Shown here piece by piece: positions 51,976 through 62,395 of a DNA stretch of 64,000 bases (position 1 is the first letter of the stretch; every line of letters starts with the position of its first letter). The stretch spans positions 186,001-250,000 of the forward strand of contig NZ_JAINVV010000009.1 of the NCBI RefSeq assembly GCF_019880585.1, given 5' to 3'. Under the pieces are notes generated by a model, which was not told the DNA's origin, ran no database searches, and worked only from the letters and a program-made list of their open reading frames with translations. The translations under genes were made by a program, and so were the position numbers. This DNA comes from Sphingomonas colocasiae. Its GTDB lineage: Bacteria > Pseudomonadota > Alphaproteobacteria > Sphingomonadales > Sphingomonadaceae.

Positions 51976-54597
51976 TCATTGCTCCTCCGCCAGCCGCTTG
52001 AGGCGATAGAGCGCATCGAGCGCGTCGCGCGGGCTGAGCGCGTCGGCATCGATCGCGGCGAGGGCGTCGCGGAGCGCATCGCGCGCATCTTCCGGCGCCG
52101 CCGCCATCGCGGCGAAGAGCGGCAGATCGTCCAGCCCGGCCGCCAGACCGCCAGTCTGCGCGCGGCCGGCCTCCAGCTTCTTGAGGACCGCGCCGGCGCG
52201 CGACAGCACCGCGGGCGGCAAGCCGGCGAGCTTGGCGACCGCCAGGCCATAGCTGCGATCGGCCGGCCCCGACGCGACTTCATGGAGCAGCACCAGATCG
52301 CCCTTCCATTCGCGCGCGCGGACATGGTGGAGCGACAGGGCATCGAGCCGTTCGGCGAGCCGGGTCAGTTCGTGATAATGGGTAGCGAAGAGACAGCGGC
52401 AGCGATTGACCTCATGCACCGCCTCCACCACCGCCCAGGCGATGGCGAGCCCGTCATAGGTGGAGGTGCCGCGCCCCACTTCATCGAGGATGACGAAGCT
52501 GTGCGGCGTCGCCTGGGCGAGGATCGCGGCGGTCTCGACCATCTCGACCATGAAGGTCGAGCGCCCGCGCGCCAGATTGTCCGATGCGCCGACCCGGCTG
52601 AACAGCCGGTCGACCAGCCCGAGCCGCGCGCTCGCGGCCGGCACGAAGCTCCCCGTCTGCGCGAGCACGGCGATCAGCGCGTTCTGCCGCAGAAAGGTGG
52701 ACTTACCGCCCATATTGGGGCCGGTGACCAGCCAGACGCGCTCGCCTTCGGACAATCTGCAATCATTGGCGACGAAGCGCTCGCCAGCCCGGCCGACCGC
52801 GGCCTCGACGACCGGATGGCGCCCGCCTTCGATCTCCAGACAGGGATGATCGACCAATGTCGGCCGCGACCAGCCGCCTTCAGCCGCGCGTTCGGCGAGC
52901 GCCGCGCCGACGTCGAGTCGAGCGAGCGCGTCGGCGGTGGCGGCGATCGCATCGCGGCCGGCCAGCGCTTCCTCGGTCAATGCTTCGAGATGCGCGGCCT
53001 CGGCCGCCAGCGCATGGGCGCCGGACTGGGTGACGCGTAGCGCCAGTTCGTGCAGTTCGGGCGCATTGAAGCGAACCACGCCCGCCAGGCTCTGGCGATG
53101 GGTAAAGCCCGAATCCTGCGCCATCAGCGCATCGGCGGATTTGGCCGGCACCTCGACATGATAGCCGAGCACGCCATTATGGCGGATCTTGAGCGTCGCG
53201 ATCCCGGTCTGGGTGCGGAAGCGCGCCTCGAGCGCGGCGATGGCGCGGCGACCATCGCCGCCGATGCCGCGCAATTCGTCGAGCGCGGCATCATAGCCTT
53301 CGGCGATATAGCCGCCCTGCGCGACGTCGATCGGCGGCGCGGCCACCAGCGCGCGCGACAGATGCTCGACCAGCGCGCCATGGCCGTCGAGCCGGGGCAG
53401 CAGATCACCGAGCAGTACCGGAGGATTGGCGAGCCTCCCAAGCCGTTCGCGCAGCATCCGCGCCTCGCCGAGACCGTCGCGAAGCTGGCCCAGATCGCGC
53501 GGGCCGCCGCGCCCCGCGACCAGCCGCCCCAGCGCCCGCCCGATATCCGGCAGCGCCTTCAGCGCCACGCGCAGTCCCTCGCGCTCATGCGGATCGTCGA
53601 ACCAGAAGGCGACCAGATCGTGGCGCGCCTCGATCAGTCCGCGTTCGGCGAGCGGTGCGCCGAGATCGGCGGCGAGCAGCCGCGCGCCCGCGCCGGTAAC
53701 CGTGCGATCGATCGAATCGAGCAGGCTGCCCGCCCGCCCGCCGCCCTGCGCCTGCGTCAGTTCCAGGCTCTCGCGCGTCGCCGCGTCGATCATCATATGC
53801 GCGGTCGGCGCACGCCGCAGCGGCGCCTGCAGGAAAGGCAGACTGCCTTTGCCGGCATGATCGAGATAGGCGACAAGCCCGCCCGCCGCCGCCAGTTCGG
53901 CGCGTCCGAACGCGCCGAAACCGTCGAGCGTCGCGACGCCGAACAGCGATTTCAGCCGCGCCTCGCCGCGCACGCTGTCGAAATCGCCGCGCGGGCGCGG
54001 GAAGGCGCCGTCGGGCCAGTGATCGGCATTTTCCGAAACGATGATCTCGGCGGCGCCCAGCCGCGCCAGTTCGGCGCCCAGGCTTTCGGGCGCGATCTCG
54101 GCCACCTCGAAACGCCCGGTGGAGATATCGGCGGCGGCGAGCCCCAGCATCCCGCCCGCCTCGCCCAACGCGACCAGCCAGTTGGCGGCGCGCGCATCGA
54201 GCAAGGTCTCTTCCGTCAGCGTGCCCGCCGTCACCACGCGGATGATCGCGCGCCCCACCAATGCCTTGGACCCGGCGCGCTTCTTCGCCTGTTCGGGCGT
54301 CTCGATCTGGTCGGCCAGCGCGACGCGATGCCCCGCCTTGATCAGCCGCGCCAGATAGGCTTCGGCCGAATGGGCGGGCACGCCGCACATCGGGATCGGC
54401 CGCCCGTCATGTTCGCCGCGCGCGGTGAGCGCGATGTCGAGCGCCGCCGCCGCGATCTTCGCGTCGTCGAAGAAGAGTTCGAAGAAATCGCCCATCCGGT
54501 AGAAGAGCAGGCAATCGGCGGCATCGGCCTTGAGCGCCAGATATTGCGCCATCATCGGCGTCGGCTGGCTGGCGGCGGGAGCGGGGTGCTTGGTCAT
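51976..54597 (-). CDS. mutS: DNA mismatch repair protein MutS
   Basis: An 873-residue MutS. The mismatch-reading Phe-X-Glu is in RMGDFFELFFDD near the N-terminus, Walker A is TGPNMGGKST, Walker B is VILDEVGRGTSTYDG and the ATPase region ends THYHELTRLAE. It recognises mismatches and recruits MutL. The ATG at 54597 fits the usual N-terminus; the frame extends 27 codons further without support. glnD follows 65 bases downstream on the same strand. Confidence 0.97.
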   Translation of the reverse strand: MTKHPAPAASQPTPMMAQYLALKADAADCLLFYRMGDFFELFFDDAKIAAAALDIALTARGEHDGRPIPMCGVPAHSAEAYLARLIKAGHRVALADQIETPEQAKKRAGSKALVGRAIIRVVTAGTLTEETLLDARAANWLVALGEAGGMLGLAAADISTGRFEVAEIAPESLGAELARLGAAEIIVSENADHWPDGAFPRPRGDFDSVRGEARLKSLFGVATLDGFGAFGRAELAAAGGLVAYLDHAGKGSLPFLQAPLRRAPTAHMMIDAATRESLELTQAQGGGRAGSLLDSIDRTVTGAGARLLAADLGAPLAERGLIEARHDLVAFWFDDPHEREGLRVALKALPDIGRALGRLVAGRGGPRDLGQLRDGLGEARMLRERLGRLANPPVLLGDLLPRLDGHGALVEHLSRALVAAPPIDVAQGGYIAEGYDAALDELRGIGGDGRRAIAALEARFRTQTGIATLKIRHNGVLGYHVEVPAKSADALMAQDSGFTHRQSLAGVVRFNAPELHELALRVTQSGAHALAAEAAHLEALTEEALAGRDAIAATADALARLDVGAALAERAAEGGWSRPTLVDHPCLEIEGGRHPVVEAAVGRAGERFVANDCRLSEGERVWLVTGPNMGGKSTFLRQNALIAVLAQTGSFVPAASARLGLVDRLFSRVGASDNLARGRSTFMVEMVETAAILAQATPHSFVILDEVGRGTSTYDGLAIAWAVVEAVHEVNRCRCLFATHYHELTRLAERLDALSLHHVRAREWKGDLVLLHEVASGPADRSYGLAVAKLAGLPPAVLSRAGAVLKKLEAGRAQTGGLAAGLDDLPLFAAMAAAPEDARDALRDALAAIDADALSPRDALDALYRLKRLAEEQ

Positions 54598-54794
54598 GCG
54601 AACCGCCGCTGATACCGGCTTCGCACCGCTTTGCCAAAGCCGCTTTTTGGCGCGATCGGGATCGAATGCGCCGGGCATGAAACGACAGGTCTTCGAAAGC
54701 CGGAATCATGCCGTGAGTCAGGCGCCGAAGCGCTTTCGCCTCGGCCGATCACGTTCTATGGCACCCATGAAACGATATGAACGGAAGGCAGAGC

Positions 54795-57059
54795 ATGAGC
54801 GAAGGAAGCAACGTCAAATTTTCGGAAGCGGAGGCGCTGCTCTTCCATTCCTACGGCCGGCCGGGGAAGATCGAGATCATCGCATCCAAGCCGATGGCGA
54901 CGCAACGCGACCTGAGCCTTGCCTATTCGCCCGGCGTCGCCGTGCCGGTGCGCGCGATCGCCGACGATCCCGCGACGGCCTATGACTATACCGCCAAGGG
55001 CAATCTGGTCGCGGTCATCTCCAACGGCACCGCGATCCTGGGCCTGGGCAATCTCGGCGCGCTCGCATCGAAGCCGGTGATGGAAGGCAAGGCGGTGCTC
55101 TTCAAGCGCTTCGCCGACGTCGATTCGATCGATCTGGAGCTGGCGACCGAAGATCCCGACGCCTTCATCAATGCGGTCGCGCTGCTCGAACCCAGCTTCG
55201 GCGGCATCAATCTGGAGGATATCCGCGCACCCGAATGCTTCATCATCGAACAGGCGCTGAAGGAGCGCATGAACATCCCGGTGATGCATGACGATCAGCA
55301 CGGCACCGCGATCATCACCGCCGCCGGGCTGATCAACGCCTGCTACCTCACCAATCGTTCGATCAAGGACGTGAAGGTCGTCGTCAACGGCGCCGGCGCC
55401 GCCGCGATCGCCTGCACCGAACTGGTGAAAGCGATGGGCGTGCCGCACGACAATGTGCTGATGTGCGATCGCCAGGGCGTGATCTACCAGGGCCGCGAGA
55501 CCGGCATGGACCAATGGAAATCGGCGCACGCCGCCAAGACCGACCGGCGATCGCTGGCCGAGGCGCTGGACGGCGCCGATGTTTTCCTGGGTCTCTCAGC
55601 CGCCGACGCGCTCAAGCCCGAAATGGTGATGAAGATGGCGCCGCAGCCGATCATCTTCGCCATGGCCAATCCCGATCCGGAGATCACCCCGCCGGCGGCC
55701 AAGGCGGCGCGCCCCGACGCGATCGTCGCGACCGGCCGTTCGGACTATCCGAACCAGGTGAACAACGTGCTGGGCTTCCCGTTCATCTTCCGCGGCGCGC
55801 TCGACGTGCGCGCCACCGCGATCAACGAGGAGATGAAGATCGCGGCCGCCGAGGCGCTGGCCGAACTGGCGCGCCAGCAGGTGCCCGAGGAAGTCGCGCT
55901 CGCCTATGGCGGCCTCGCCCACAGCTTCGGACCGGAATATATCATCCCCGCACCCTTCGATCCCCGGCTTATGGAGATCGTGCCCGCCGCGGTCGCGCAG
56001 GCGGCGATGGATTCGGGCGTCGCGCAGAAGCCGATCCTCGACATGGCCGCCTATCGCCAGTCGCTGCGCGCACGGCTCAATCCGACCACTTCGGTGCTGA
56101 CGCTCGCTTATGAAGCGGCGCGGGCGCGACCGAAGCGCGTGCTGTTCGCGGAGGGCGAGGAAGAGACGGTGCTGCGCGCCGCGATCCAGTTCCGCGACGG
56201 CGGCTACGGCATTCCCGTGCTCGTCGGCCGCGAACATGTCCGCGATCGACTGCGCGCGATGGGCGTCGATGATCCGGACAGCTTCGAGGTGCACAACAGC
56301 GTCAATTCGCCGCTGGTGCCCAAGATGGTCGAGCATCTCTACGAACGGCTGCAGCGCCGCGGCTTCCTGAAACGCGAAGTCGAGCGGATGGTGAACCGTG
56401 ACCGGAACATCTTCGGCGCGATGCTGCTGACGCTGGGCGAGGCCGATGCGATGATCACCGGCACCACGCGCACCTATGCGCAGACGATGCGCGAGCTGCG
56501 CAAGGTGATCGATCCGCGCGCGGGCGCGACGCCGTTCGGCATCCATGTACTGGTGGGGCAGACGCATACGGTGTTCATGGCCGACACCACCGTCAACGAG
56601 CGGCCGACCGCCGAGGAACTGGCAGATATCGCCGAAGGCACGGCGGCGGTGGCGCGCAAGATGGGCCATGAACCGCGCGTCGCCTTCCTCTCCTATTCGA
56701 CCTTCGGCAATCCGCCGGGCAACTGGCTGGAGAATCTGCGCGAGGCCGTGGCGATCCTCGACGCGCGCGGGGTGAGCTTCGAATATGAAGGCGAAATGGC
56801 GCCCGACGTCGCGCTCAACGCGAAGGTGATGAGCAATTATCCGTTCAGCCGCCTGTCCGCCCCCGCGAACGTGCTGATCATGCCCGGTCTGCAATCGGCC
56901 AATCTCTCAGCCAAGCTGCTGCGCGAACTGGGCGGCGACCATGTCATCGGGCCGATGCTGGTCGGCATGGACAAGCCCGTCCAGGTCGCGACGATGGCGT
57001 CGACGGCTTCGGAACTGGTCACGCTCGCCGTGCTCGCCGCCAGCGATATCGCGAGCTGA
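54795..57059 (+). CDS. maeB: NADP-dependent malic enzyme with phosphotransacetylase-like domain
   Basis: A 754-residue MaeB. The N-terminal malic enzyme part includes [17 protein letters not shown], the [15 protein letters not shown] metal region, and [16 protein letters not shown] for NADP. From about residue 440 it has a phosphate acetyltransferase-like domain ([14 protein letters not shown]), which is usually regulatory. It decarboxylates malate to pyruvate, making NADPH. The ATG at 54795 follows GGAAGG; another ATG six codons upstream is less likely. Confidence 0.95.
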   Translation: MSEGSNVKFSEAEALLFHSYGRPGKIEIIASKPMATQRDLSLAYSPGVAVPVRAIADDPATAYDYTAKGNLVAVISNGTAILGLGNLGALASKPVMEGKAVLFKRFADVDSIDLELATEDPDAFINAVALLEPSFGGINLEDIRAPECFIIEQALKERMNIPVMHDDQHGTAIITAAGLINACYLTNRSIKDVKVVVNGAGAAAIACTELVKAMGVPHDNVLMCDRQGVIYQGRETGMDQWKSAHAAKTDRRSLAEALDGADVFLGLSAADALKPEMVMKMAPQPIIFAMANPDPEITPPAAKAARPDAIVATGRSDYPNQVNNVLGFPFIFRGALDVRATAINEEMKIAAAEALAELARQQVPEEVALAYGGLAHSFGPEYIIPAPFDPRLMEIVPAAVAQAAMDSGVAQKPILDMAAYRQSLRARLNPTTSVLTLAYEAARARPKRVLFAEGEEETVLRAAIQFRDGGYGIPVLVGREHVRDRLRAMGVDDPDSFEVHNSVNSPLVPKMVEHLYERLQRRGFLKREVERMVNRDRNIFGAMLLTLGEADAMITGTTRTYAQTMRELRKVIDPRAGATPFGIHVLVGQTHTVFMADTTVNERPTAEELADIAEGTAAVARKMGHEPRVAFLSYSTFGNPPGNWLENLREAVAILDARGVSFEYEGEMAPDVALNAKVMSNYPFSRLSAPANVLIMPGLQSANLSAKLLRELGGDHVIGPMLVGMDKPVQVATMASTASELVTLAVLAASDIAS

Positions 57060-57066
57060 CGCGGGA

Positions 57067-57108
57067 CCGCTTACGCCGCTCCGGCGACGGCCGGGGCGGC
57101 GTAAGCGG
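57067..57108. terminator. Long hairpin between maeB and bamE
   Basis: CCGCTTACGCCGCTCCGG and CCGGGGCGGCGTAAGCGG pair over 18 bp with a single G-T pair and a 6-nt loop, between convergent genes. Confidence 0.75.
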
Positions 57109-57126
57109 CTTCACACGCGAATCGGA

Positions 57127-57594
57127 TTATTGCGGGGCGCCGCCCGCGCCGGGAACGCCGACCGCGCCGATATTGCCGAACAGTTCCTGGAAGAAGCCGC
57201 GATGACGGCCGAGCGTCGGCGTCTTGTCGCCCATCGGCGAGATCGACACGACCTTTTCGAGCCCCGCCTTGTCGACCGACATCACGTTACCCGCCTTGTC
57301 GAAACGGACATGGAGGATGGTCTGATCGGTGGCCCGGGGCTGGGCGAAAGCGAGCTGGCGCGTCTGGCGCGAGACATAATACCAGTCGTTGGAATCGAAC
57401 TGGCCGACAAAGGTTGGGCCGCCGAGCGTCGCCTGCACCGAATCGCGATTGTCCACGCCGGGCTGGATGCCGTCGACCAGCACCTGATCGACGATATAGC
57501 CCTGATGGCCGCGGACGCGGGTGCAACCGCCCGCCATGAGCAGCGCTCCAACGGCAGCCACCGCCGTCAGCCCCTGCTTCGTCAACACCGCCAT
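57127..57594 (-). CDS. bamE: Outer-membrane assembly lipoprotein BamE/SmpA
   Basis: A 155-residue lipoprotein with a signal ending LLMAGGC, then the SmpA/OmlA domain (VDGIQPGVDNRDSVQATLGGPT, and WYYVSRQTRQLAF). It is an accessory subunit of the BAM complex that inserts beta-barrels such as the two TonB receptors. The ATG at 57594 is set by the signal peptide. Confidence 0.92.
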   Translation of the reverse strand: MAVLTKQGLTAVAAVGALLMAGGCTRVRGHQGYIVDQVLVDGIQPGVDNRDSVQATLGGPTFVGQFDSNDWYYVSRQTRQLAFAQPRATDQTILHVRFDKAGNVMSVDKAGLEKVVSISPMGDKTPTLGRHRGFFQELFGNIGAVGVPGAGGAPQ

Positions 57595-57722
57595 CGAGCC
57601 TTCTCCTTGCGCGCCACGCGGACGCGCGCCATTAAAAGCCGCGTCCGCTGCCTCAATATGCGCTCGGATCACGCCCGGCAAGGGCAGCGGGGCACCAAGC
57701 CCAAACAGGAGTTCTCGATCGC

Positions 57723-58247
57723 GTGTCGTTTCTAAGCCGCCTCTTCAACCGCAGCAGCGGTCGCGACGCGCTCGCCCCGCTTTACGCAGCCGTCGTCGCC
57801 GAAGCGCGCAATCCCTATTGGTATGTCGAGGGCGGCGTCGCCGATACGATCGACGGGCGGTTCGACATGGTGGCGGCGATCCTTTCCATCGCCTTGGTGC
57901 GGCTGGAGCGCGAAAGCGGCGACGGCGCGGCCAAGGCGGCGCTGCTCACCGAAATCTTCGTCGACGACATGGACGCTCAGCTTCGCCAGCAGGGCATCGG
58001 CGATATCGTCGTCGGCAAGCATATCGGCAGGATGATGAGTGCGCTCGGCGGTCGCCTGACCGTTTACCGCGAAGGGTTGACCGGCACCGGCGACCTGCCG
58101 GAAGCCCTGCGGCGCAATCTCTATCGCAACGCAGCACCTTCGGAAGAGGCGCTAGCAAACGCGACCGCGCGGATGCGGACGATCGCCGAGGCGGTGAACG
58201 CCGCGCCTGTCGACCGATTGCTCTCCGGCGCGCTGGTGCAGCCATGA
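57723..58247 (+). CDS. Ubiquinol-cytochrome c chaperone (CBP3/UQCC1 family)
   Basis: A 174-residue protein of the CBP3 family: PYWYVEGGVADTIDGRFDMVAAIL and FVDDMDAQLRQQGIGDIVVGKHI are conserved segments. These proteins aid cytochrome b assembly in the bc1 complex. The start is GTG at 57723 with AGGAG about 11 bases upstream. Its stop overlaps the yceD start by four bases. Confidence 0.88.
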   Translation: MSFLSRLFNRSSGRDALAPLYAAVVAEARNPYWYVEGGVADTIDGRFDMVAAILSIALVRLERESGDGAAKAALLTEIFVDDMDAQLRQQGIGDIVVGKHIGRMMSALGGRLTVYREGLTGTGDLPEALRRNLYRNAAPSEEALANATARMRTIAEAVNAAPVDRLLSGALVQP

Positions 58248-58780
58248 GCGCCCCGGAGTTCAGCCGGATATATCGCCGCGACGAAGTCGGCGAGCGCCCG
58301 CGCGAGGTGCGGATCGAAGCCGACGCCGCCGAACGCGCCGCGCTGGCGCGGCGTTTCGACCTGCAGGCACTGGACGCGCTGGCCGGAACCGCGACGATCA
58401 CGCAGACCGCCGCCGGCATCCGCGCCAGCGGCCGCATCGCCGCCCGGGCGACACAGAGCTGCGTCGTAACCGGCGAGGCCGTCCCCGCGATCATCGACGA
58501 ACCATTCGAATTGCTGTTCGTGGAGGAGAGTGCGCTGGCGTCGGACGCGGAAGAGATCGAGCTGTCCGCCGCCGATTGCGATGTCATCGGCTATGACGGT
58601 CAGGCGATCGACCTGGGCGAGGCGCTGGCGCAGACGCTGGCGCTGGCGCTCGATCCGTTCCCGCGCGCGCCCGGCGCGGACGCGGCGTTGCGCGAAGCCG
58701 GGGTGCTGAAGGAAGAAGAGGCCGGCGCGTTCGGTGTTCTCGCCGACCTCAAGAAAGCACTGGAAAAAGGACAGGACTGA
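58244..58780 (+). CDS. yceD: YceD/DUF177-family protein
   Basis: A 178-residue acidic DUF177 protein with the family core TQSCVVTGEAVPAIIDEPFELLFVEE (cited by SCVVTGEAVP) and a C-terminal DPFPRAPGA segment. Members are linked to 23S rRNA metabolism and often precede rpmF and plsX; that downstream context is missing here. Coupled to the CBP3-type gene, an arrangement usual in alphaproteobacteria. Confidence 0.85.
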   Translation: MSAPEFSRIYRRDEVGERPREVRIEADAAERAALARRFDLQALDALAGTATITQTAAGIRASGRIAARATQSCVVTGEAVPAIIDEPFELLFVEESALASDAEEIELSAADCDVIGYDGQAIDLGEALAQTLALALDPFPRAPGADAALREAGVLKEEEAGAFGVLADLKKALEKGQD

Positions 58781-58786
58781 GAGTTC

Positions 58787-58818
58787 GTTCGGGAATGCGC
58801 TTTGGTGCATTCCCGAAC
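58787..58818. terminator. Inverted repeat between yceD and ssb
   Basis: GTTCGGGAATGC and GCATTCCCGAAC form a perfect 12-bp stem around an 8-nt loop between convergent genes. No T run is present. Confidence 0.6.
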
Positions 58819-58840
58819 GGCCCAATCCCTTCGGAAGGCA

Positions 58841-59410
58841 TCAGAACGGAACGTCGTCGTCCAGATCGCTGTCGAACGCCGAGGGGCCGCCACGGCCACC
58901 GCCCGACGACGATCCGCCCGAACCGCCGCCGCCATAGCCGCCACCCGAGGAGCCACCGCCGCCCCAGCCGTCGTTCGAACGGCCGCCACCGCCGCCGCCA
59001 CCGAAACCGCCGCTGCCGCCGCCATAGCCGCCACCCGAACCACCGCCCGAGCCGCCTTCGTCACGGCCGCCGAGCAGGACGAGTTCGCCGCGGAAGCGCT
59101 GGAGCACCACCTCGGTCGAATATTTGTCCTGTCCGTTATTGTCCTGCCATTTGCGAGTCTGGAGCTGCCCTTCCAGATAGACGCTCGATCCCTTGCGCAG
59201 ATACTGCTTGGCGATCTTGCCGAGATTCTCGTTGAAAATCACGACGCGATGCCATTCCGTCCGCTCCTGACGGTTGCCGTCGCGATCGTTCCACCGCTCC
59301 GACGTGGCGACCGAGAGATTGACCACCTCGCCGCCATTGTTGAGCGAGCGCGCTTCCGGGTCGGCGCCCAGATTGCCGACCAAAATAACCTTGTTGACGC
59401 TGCCCGCCAT
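58841..59410 (-). CDS. ssb: Single-stranded DNA-binding protein
   Basis: A 189-residue SSB. The OB-fold occupies residues 1-110 ([42 protein letters not shown]). It is followed by a long Gly/Ser linker made of short GGGSGG and GGGYGG units and the acidic tip DDDVPF, which recruits partner proteins. It protects single-stranded DNA in replication and repair. The ATG is only nine bases after feoB, so ssb is probably co-transcribed with the iron-transport genes, an unexpected pairing. Confidence 0.96.
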   Translation of the reverse strand: MAGSVNKVILVGNLGADPEARSLNNGGEVVNLSVATSERWNDRDGNRQERTEWHRVVIFNENLGKIAKQYLRKGSSVYLEGQLQTRKWQDNNGQDKYSTEVVLQRFRGELVLLGGRDEGGSGGGSGGGYGGGSGGFGGGGGGGRSNDGWGGGGSSGGGYGGGGSGGSSSGGGRGGPSAFDSDLDDDVPF

Positions 59411-59419
59411 GAGATTCTC

Positions 59420-61270
59420 CTATAGACCGAGCGCCGTGGCTAACCAGAAAGTCGCACCGGCGGCAAGATAGGCCAGCGCGAAGAGATAGCCGAGCGCGAA
59501 GATCGGCCATTTCCAGCCATTGGTCTCGCGGCGCATGACCGCGATGGTCGACAGGCATTGGGGCGCGAAGACGAACCACATCAGAAAGGCAAGCGCGGTG
59601 GGCAGCGACCAGCGCCCCTGAAGCTGGGTGCCCAGCGAGCGTTCGGTTTCCGCTTCGTCATCGCTTTCGATCGAATAGACGGTGGCGAGCGCCGACACCG
59701 CGACCTCGCGCGCCGCCATCGCGGGAATCACCGCCAGCGCCATTTCATGATTGAAGCCGATCGGGCGGACCACCACCTCCAGCCCCGAAGCGATGCGGCC
59801 CGCGATCGAATATTCGACCTGGCTGCGCCCCTCCGGCGCGACCGGGAAGCTGAGCAGTGCCCAGAGCGCGATCGTCACCATCATGATGATCGTGCCCGCA
59901 CGGCGGAGGAACACCCAGGCGCGCTGCCACAATCCGATCGCGACGTCGGCAAGGTTGGGCATCTGGTAACGCGGCAATTCCATCATGAAACCGCTCGGCG
60001 CACCGCGTGCCACCGTCTTGCGCAGGATGAAGGCGACCGCGACCGCGCCGAGCACCCCGGCCAGGTACAGGCCGAACCAGATCAGCCCCTGAAGGCCGAT
60101 GCCCCAGCCCAGATCGCGCGCTGGAATGAAGGCGCCGATGATCACCGAATAGACGGGCAGCCGCGCCGAACAGGTCATCAGCGGCGCGATCAATATGGTG
60201 GTGAGCCGCTGCTTCGGATCGTCGATCGTGCGCGTCGCCATGATACCCGGAATCGCGCAGGCGAAAGAGGAGAGCAGCGGAATGAAGGCGCGGCCGTTCA
60301 GACCTACGCCCGCCATCAGCCGGTCCATCAGGAAGGCGGCGCGCGCCATGTAGCCCGACGCTTCCAGCAGCAGGATGAAGAAGAACAGGATGAGGATCTG
60401 CGGCAGGAAGACCACCACCGAACCGACGCCCGCGATCACGCCGTCGACGATCAGCGATCGCAGGAAACTGTCGGGCAATGCCGCCGTCACCCAGGCCTGT
60501 GCCGCGGCGAACGACTCCTCGATCCAGCCGATCGGCGCTTCCGACCAGGCGAAGACCGCCTGGAACATCACGAAGAAGAGCATGATCAGGATGGCGAGCC
60601 CGGCGGCGGGATGGAGAACCACCGAATCGATCAGATGGGTGATCCGCCGCACCGGCGTTTCGGAAACGGTGGCCGCGACCGAGATGGCGCGCGCGCGCCG
60701 CTGCAGCGACGCGATATCGGCGGGCTCCGCCGGCGCGGCCGGCTGCGACGTGCCGTCGCCCAGCACCGATGCCAGCGCGTCGCGCAGCTCGTCCATGCCG
60801 CGCCGGCGCACGGCCACGGTCGGCACCACCGGCACCCCGAGTTCACGCGACAGCGCCTGCGGATCGAGCACCAGCCCGTCACGCTCGGCCATGTCGATCA
60901 TGTTGAGCGCCACGACCATCGGCACGCCGAGTTCGCGGAGTTGGAGCGCGAAGCGCAGATGATTGTCGAGATTGCCGGCATCGACCACGACGATGAGCGC
61001 GGCGGGACGGCGTTCGCCCTCCTGTGCGCCCATCACCACATCGCGCGTCACCGCCTCGTCGGGGCTCGACGGGGTGAGGCTGTAGGTGCCGGGCAGATCG
61101 ACCAGTTCCACCGGCCGGCCGTCGGCCAGCGCCATCCGCCCGGATTTGCGTTCGACGGTGACGCCGGGATAGTTGCCGACCTTCTGGCGCGCGCCGGTGA
61201 GCGCATTGAACAGGGCGGATTTGCCGGCATTGGGATTGCCGACCAGCGCGACGAGCGGTGCGGGGTTCAT
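59420..61270 (-). CDS. feoB: Ferrous iron transport protein FeoB
   Basis: A 616-residue FeoB. The G-domain shows GNPNAGKSALFNALTG, DLPGTYSL and NMID. The membrane part has two Gate motifs (ALLSSFACAIPGIMATRTI type and MAAREVAVSALATVY). It imports Fe2+ across the inner membrane. It overlaps feoA by four bases. It is somewhat shorter than the E. coli protein at the C-terminus, as is normal for this lineage. Confidence 0.96.
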   Translation of the reverse strand: MNPAPLVALVGNPNAGKSALFNALTGARQKVGNYPGVTVERKSGRMALADGRPVELVDLPGTYSLTPSSPDEAVTRDVVMGAQEGERRPAALIVVVDAGNLDNHLRFALQLRELGVPMVVALNMIDMAERDGLVLDPQALSRELGVPVVPTVAVRRRGMDELRDALASVLGDGTSQPAAPAEPADIASLQRRARAISVAATVSETPVRRITHLIDSVVLHPAAGLAILIMLFFVMFQAVFAWSEAPIGWIEESFAAAQAWVTAALPDSFLRSLIVDGVIAGVGSVVVFLPQILILFFFILLLEASGYMARAAFLMDRLMAGVGLNGRAFIPLLSSFACAIPGIMATRTIDDPKQRLTTILIAPLMTCSARLPVYSVIIGAFIPARDLGWGIGLQGLIWFGLYLAGVLGAVAVAFILRKTVARGAPSGFMMELPRYQMPNLADVAIGLWQRAWVFLRRAGTIIMMVTIALWALLSFPVAPEGRSQVEYSIAGRIASGLEVVVRPIGFNHEMALAVIPAMAAREVAVSALATVYSIESDDEAETERSLGTQLQGRWSLPTALAFLMWFVFAPQCLSTIAVMRRETNGWKWPIFALGYLFALAYLAAGATFWLATALGL

Positions 61271-61515
61271 GGCCGGTCCTGCTGGACCACCGAGATCGCC
61301 GCGGCGTTGCTGCGCCGGATCGCCACGGTCATGCGGCCGACGCGGCAGGCGATCGGACCACGACCGAGCAATCCGCTGCGATGCCAGACCTCGACCGCGA
61401 CCCCCTCGCCAAAACCGAATTCCCGCAGTCGCCGTGCTTCGGCATCCGAAAGGGCAGTCCAGTCGATATCGGCGATGTGCGCGCGTTCGCGCAGTGGCAA
61501 TTGATCGAGGCGCAA
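61267..61515 (-). CDS. feoA: FeoA-family ferrous iron transport protein
   Basis: An 82-residue SH3-like FeoA: LSDAEARRLREFGFGEGVAVEVW and GPIACRVGRMTVAIRRSNAAAI. It supports FeoB function. The start is TTG at 61515 with only a weak ribosome site, so a downstream start cannot be excluded. A good Fur box lies just upstream. Confidence 0.9.
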   Translation of the reverse strand: MRLDQLPLRERAHIADIDWTALSDAEARRLREFGFGEGVAVEVWHRSGLLGRGPIACRVGRMTVAIRRSNAAAISVVQQDRP

Positions 61516-61538
61516 GATGGTCCGTCCGCTTATGTCCT

Positions 61539-61557
61539 GCGACTGATTATCAATAAC
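61539..61557 (-). promoter_or_regulatory. Fur box upstream of feoA
   Basis: On the minus strand GTTATTGATAATCAGTCGC matches 13 of 19 positions of the classical Fur consensus, with the TGATAATCA core intact. It ends 24 bases before feoA, so iron-bound Fur should repress feoA, feoB and possibly ssb. Confidence 0.7.
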
Positions 61558-61622
61558 GCGGGCGAAAGGCCAGCCCCGCGCGAAATCGGCTCAAGAAAGC
61601 GGATACCGGCCGATATACGTGG

Positions 61623-62288
61623 TCAGACCGCCGGATAGCGCAGCCGGCCGATGAAGCGGGAAAGGCTGGGCAGATGGTCGCGCCGCGCAAGCAACCGGCC
61701 CTTGGCGCGTTCGAACCGCATGATCCCGTCGATGCGGCGATCGAGAAAGGTGCGGGTCTCGGCCAGGTCTTCGCTGTCGTCGTCGAGCATGACGAGCATC
61801 GTCCCGCCATAGACGCCCGAAAGGATCGCGCGCTTGCTGTAGTGATTATAATCGGTGGCGGTATCGCCGGCCAGGCGCCACATCGCATCGGCGGCACGCC
61901 AGCCAAGCTGCATGCCGCGCGCCAGATTGGCGGGCATGGCGAGGATGGCGAGCGCGCGACGCAACGCATCGCGATGCGGCGCGACAGCCGCGATCCGCGC
62001 CATCACCAGCGCGGCGATCCGATCGCGGATCTTCATCGCCGCGAGCGCCGGCGCCGGCAGCGACGACGCCATCGCGACATCGACCGCGCCGAACCAGCCA
62101 TCGATCATGTCGACAGCACCGCCGGGAAAGGCGAGCGCCGCGATATCGGGGTCGACGCCCGCTTCCTCGGCGGCACGCGCCAGCGCGGCGGCGCTCCAGC
62201 CGTCGAATCCCGCATGAACCGCGATCATCGGCGCCAGCGCGACGCGGATCTCGTCGAGCGTCGGATCGGATGGGAGCGTGGTGGTCAT
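61623..62288 (-). CDS. COQ9-family protein
   Basis: A 221-residue helical protein of the COQ9 family (RDRIAALVMARIAAVAPHRDALRRAL, DYNHYSKRAILSGVYGGTMLVML, cited by DYNHYSKRAIL). In mitochondria COQ9 binds lipids and presents ubiquinone precursors to COQ7. The ATG at 62288 follows GGGGA; one codon earlier is also ATG. It diverges from the PuuD-like gene. Confidence 0.9.
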   Translation of the reverse strand: MTTTLPSDPTLDEIRVALAPMIAVHAGFDGWSAAALARAAEEAGVDPDIAALAFPGGAVDMIDGWFGAVDVAMASSLPAPALAAMKIRDRIAALVMARIAAVAPHRDALRRALAILAMPANLARGMQLGWRAADAMWRLAGDTATDYNHYSKRAILSGVYGGTMLVMLDDDSEDLAETRTFLDRRIDGIMRFERAKGRLLARRDHLPSLSRFIGRLRYPAV

Positions 62289-62395
62289 CATTCCCCAATG
62301 CGCCCGGCGTCGCGGCACCGCAAGCCCGTGACACCGCGATTCGCGCATGATAGCCTCCGTCACATCAAGGGGCGAAAATAGGGGGACGGTGTCAA

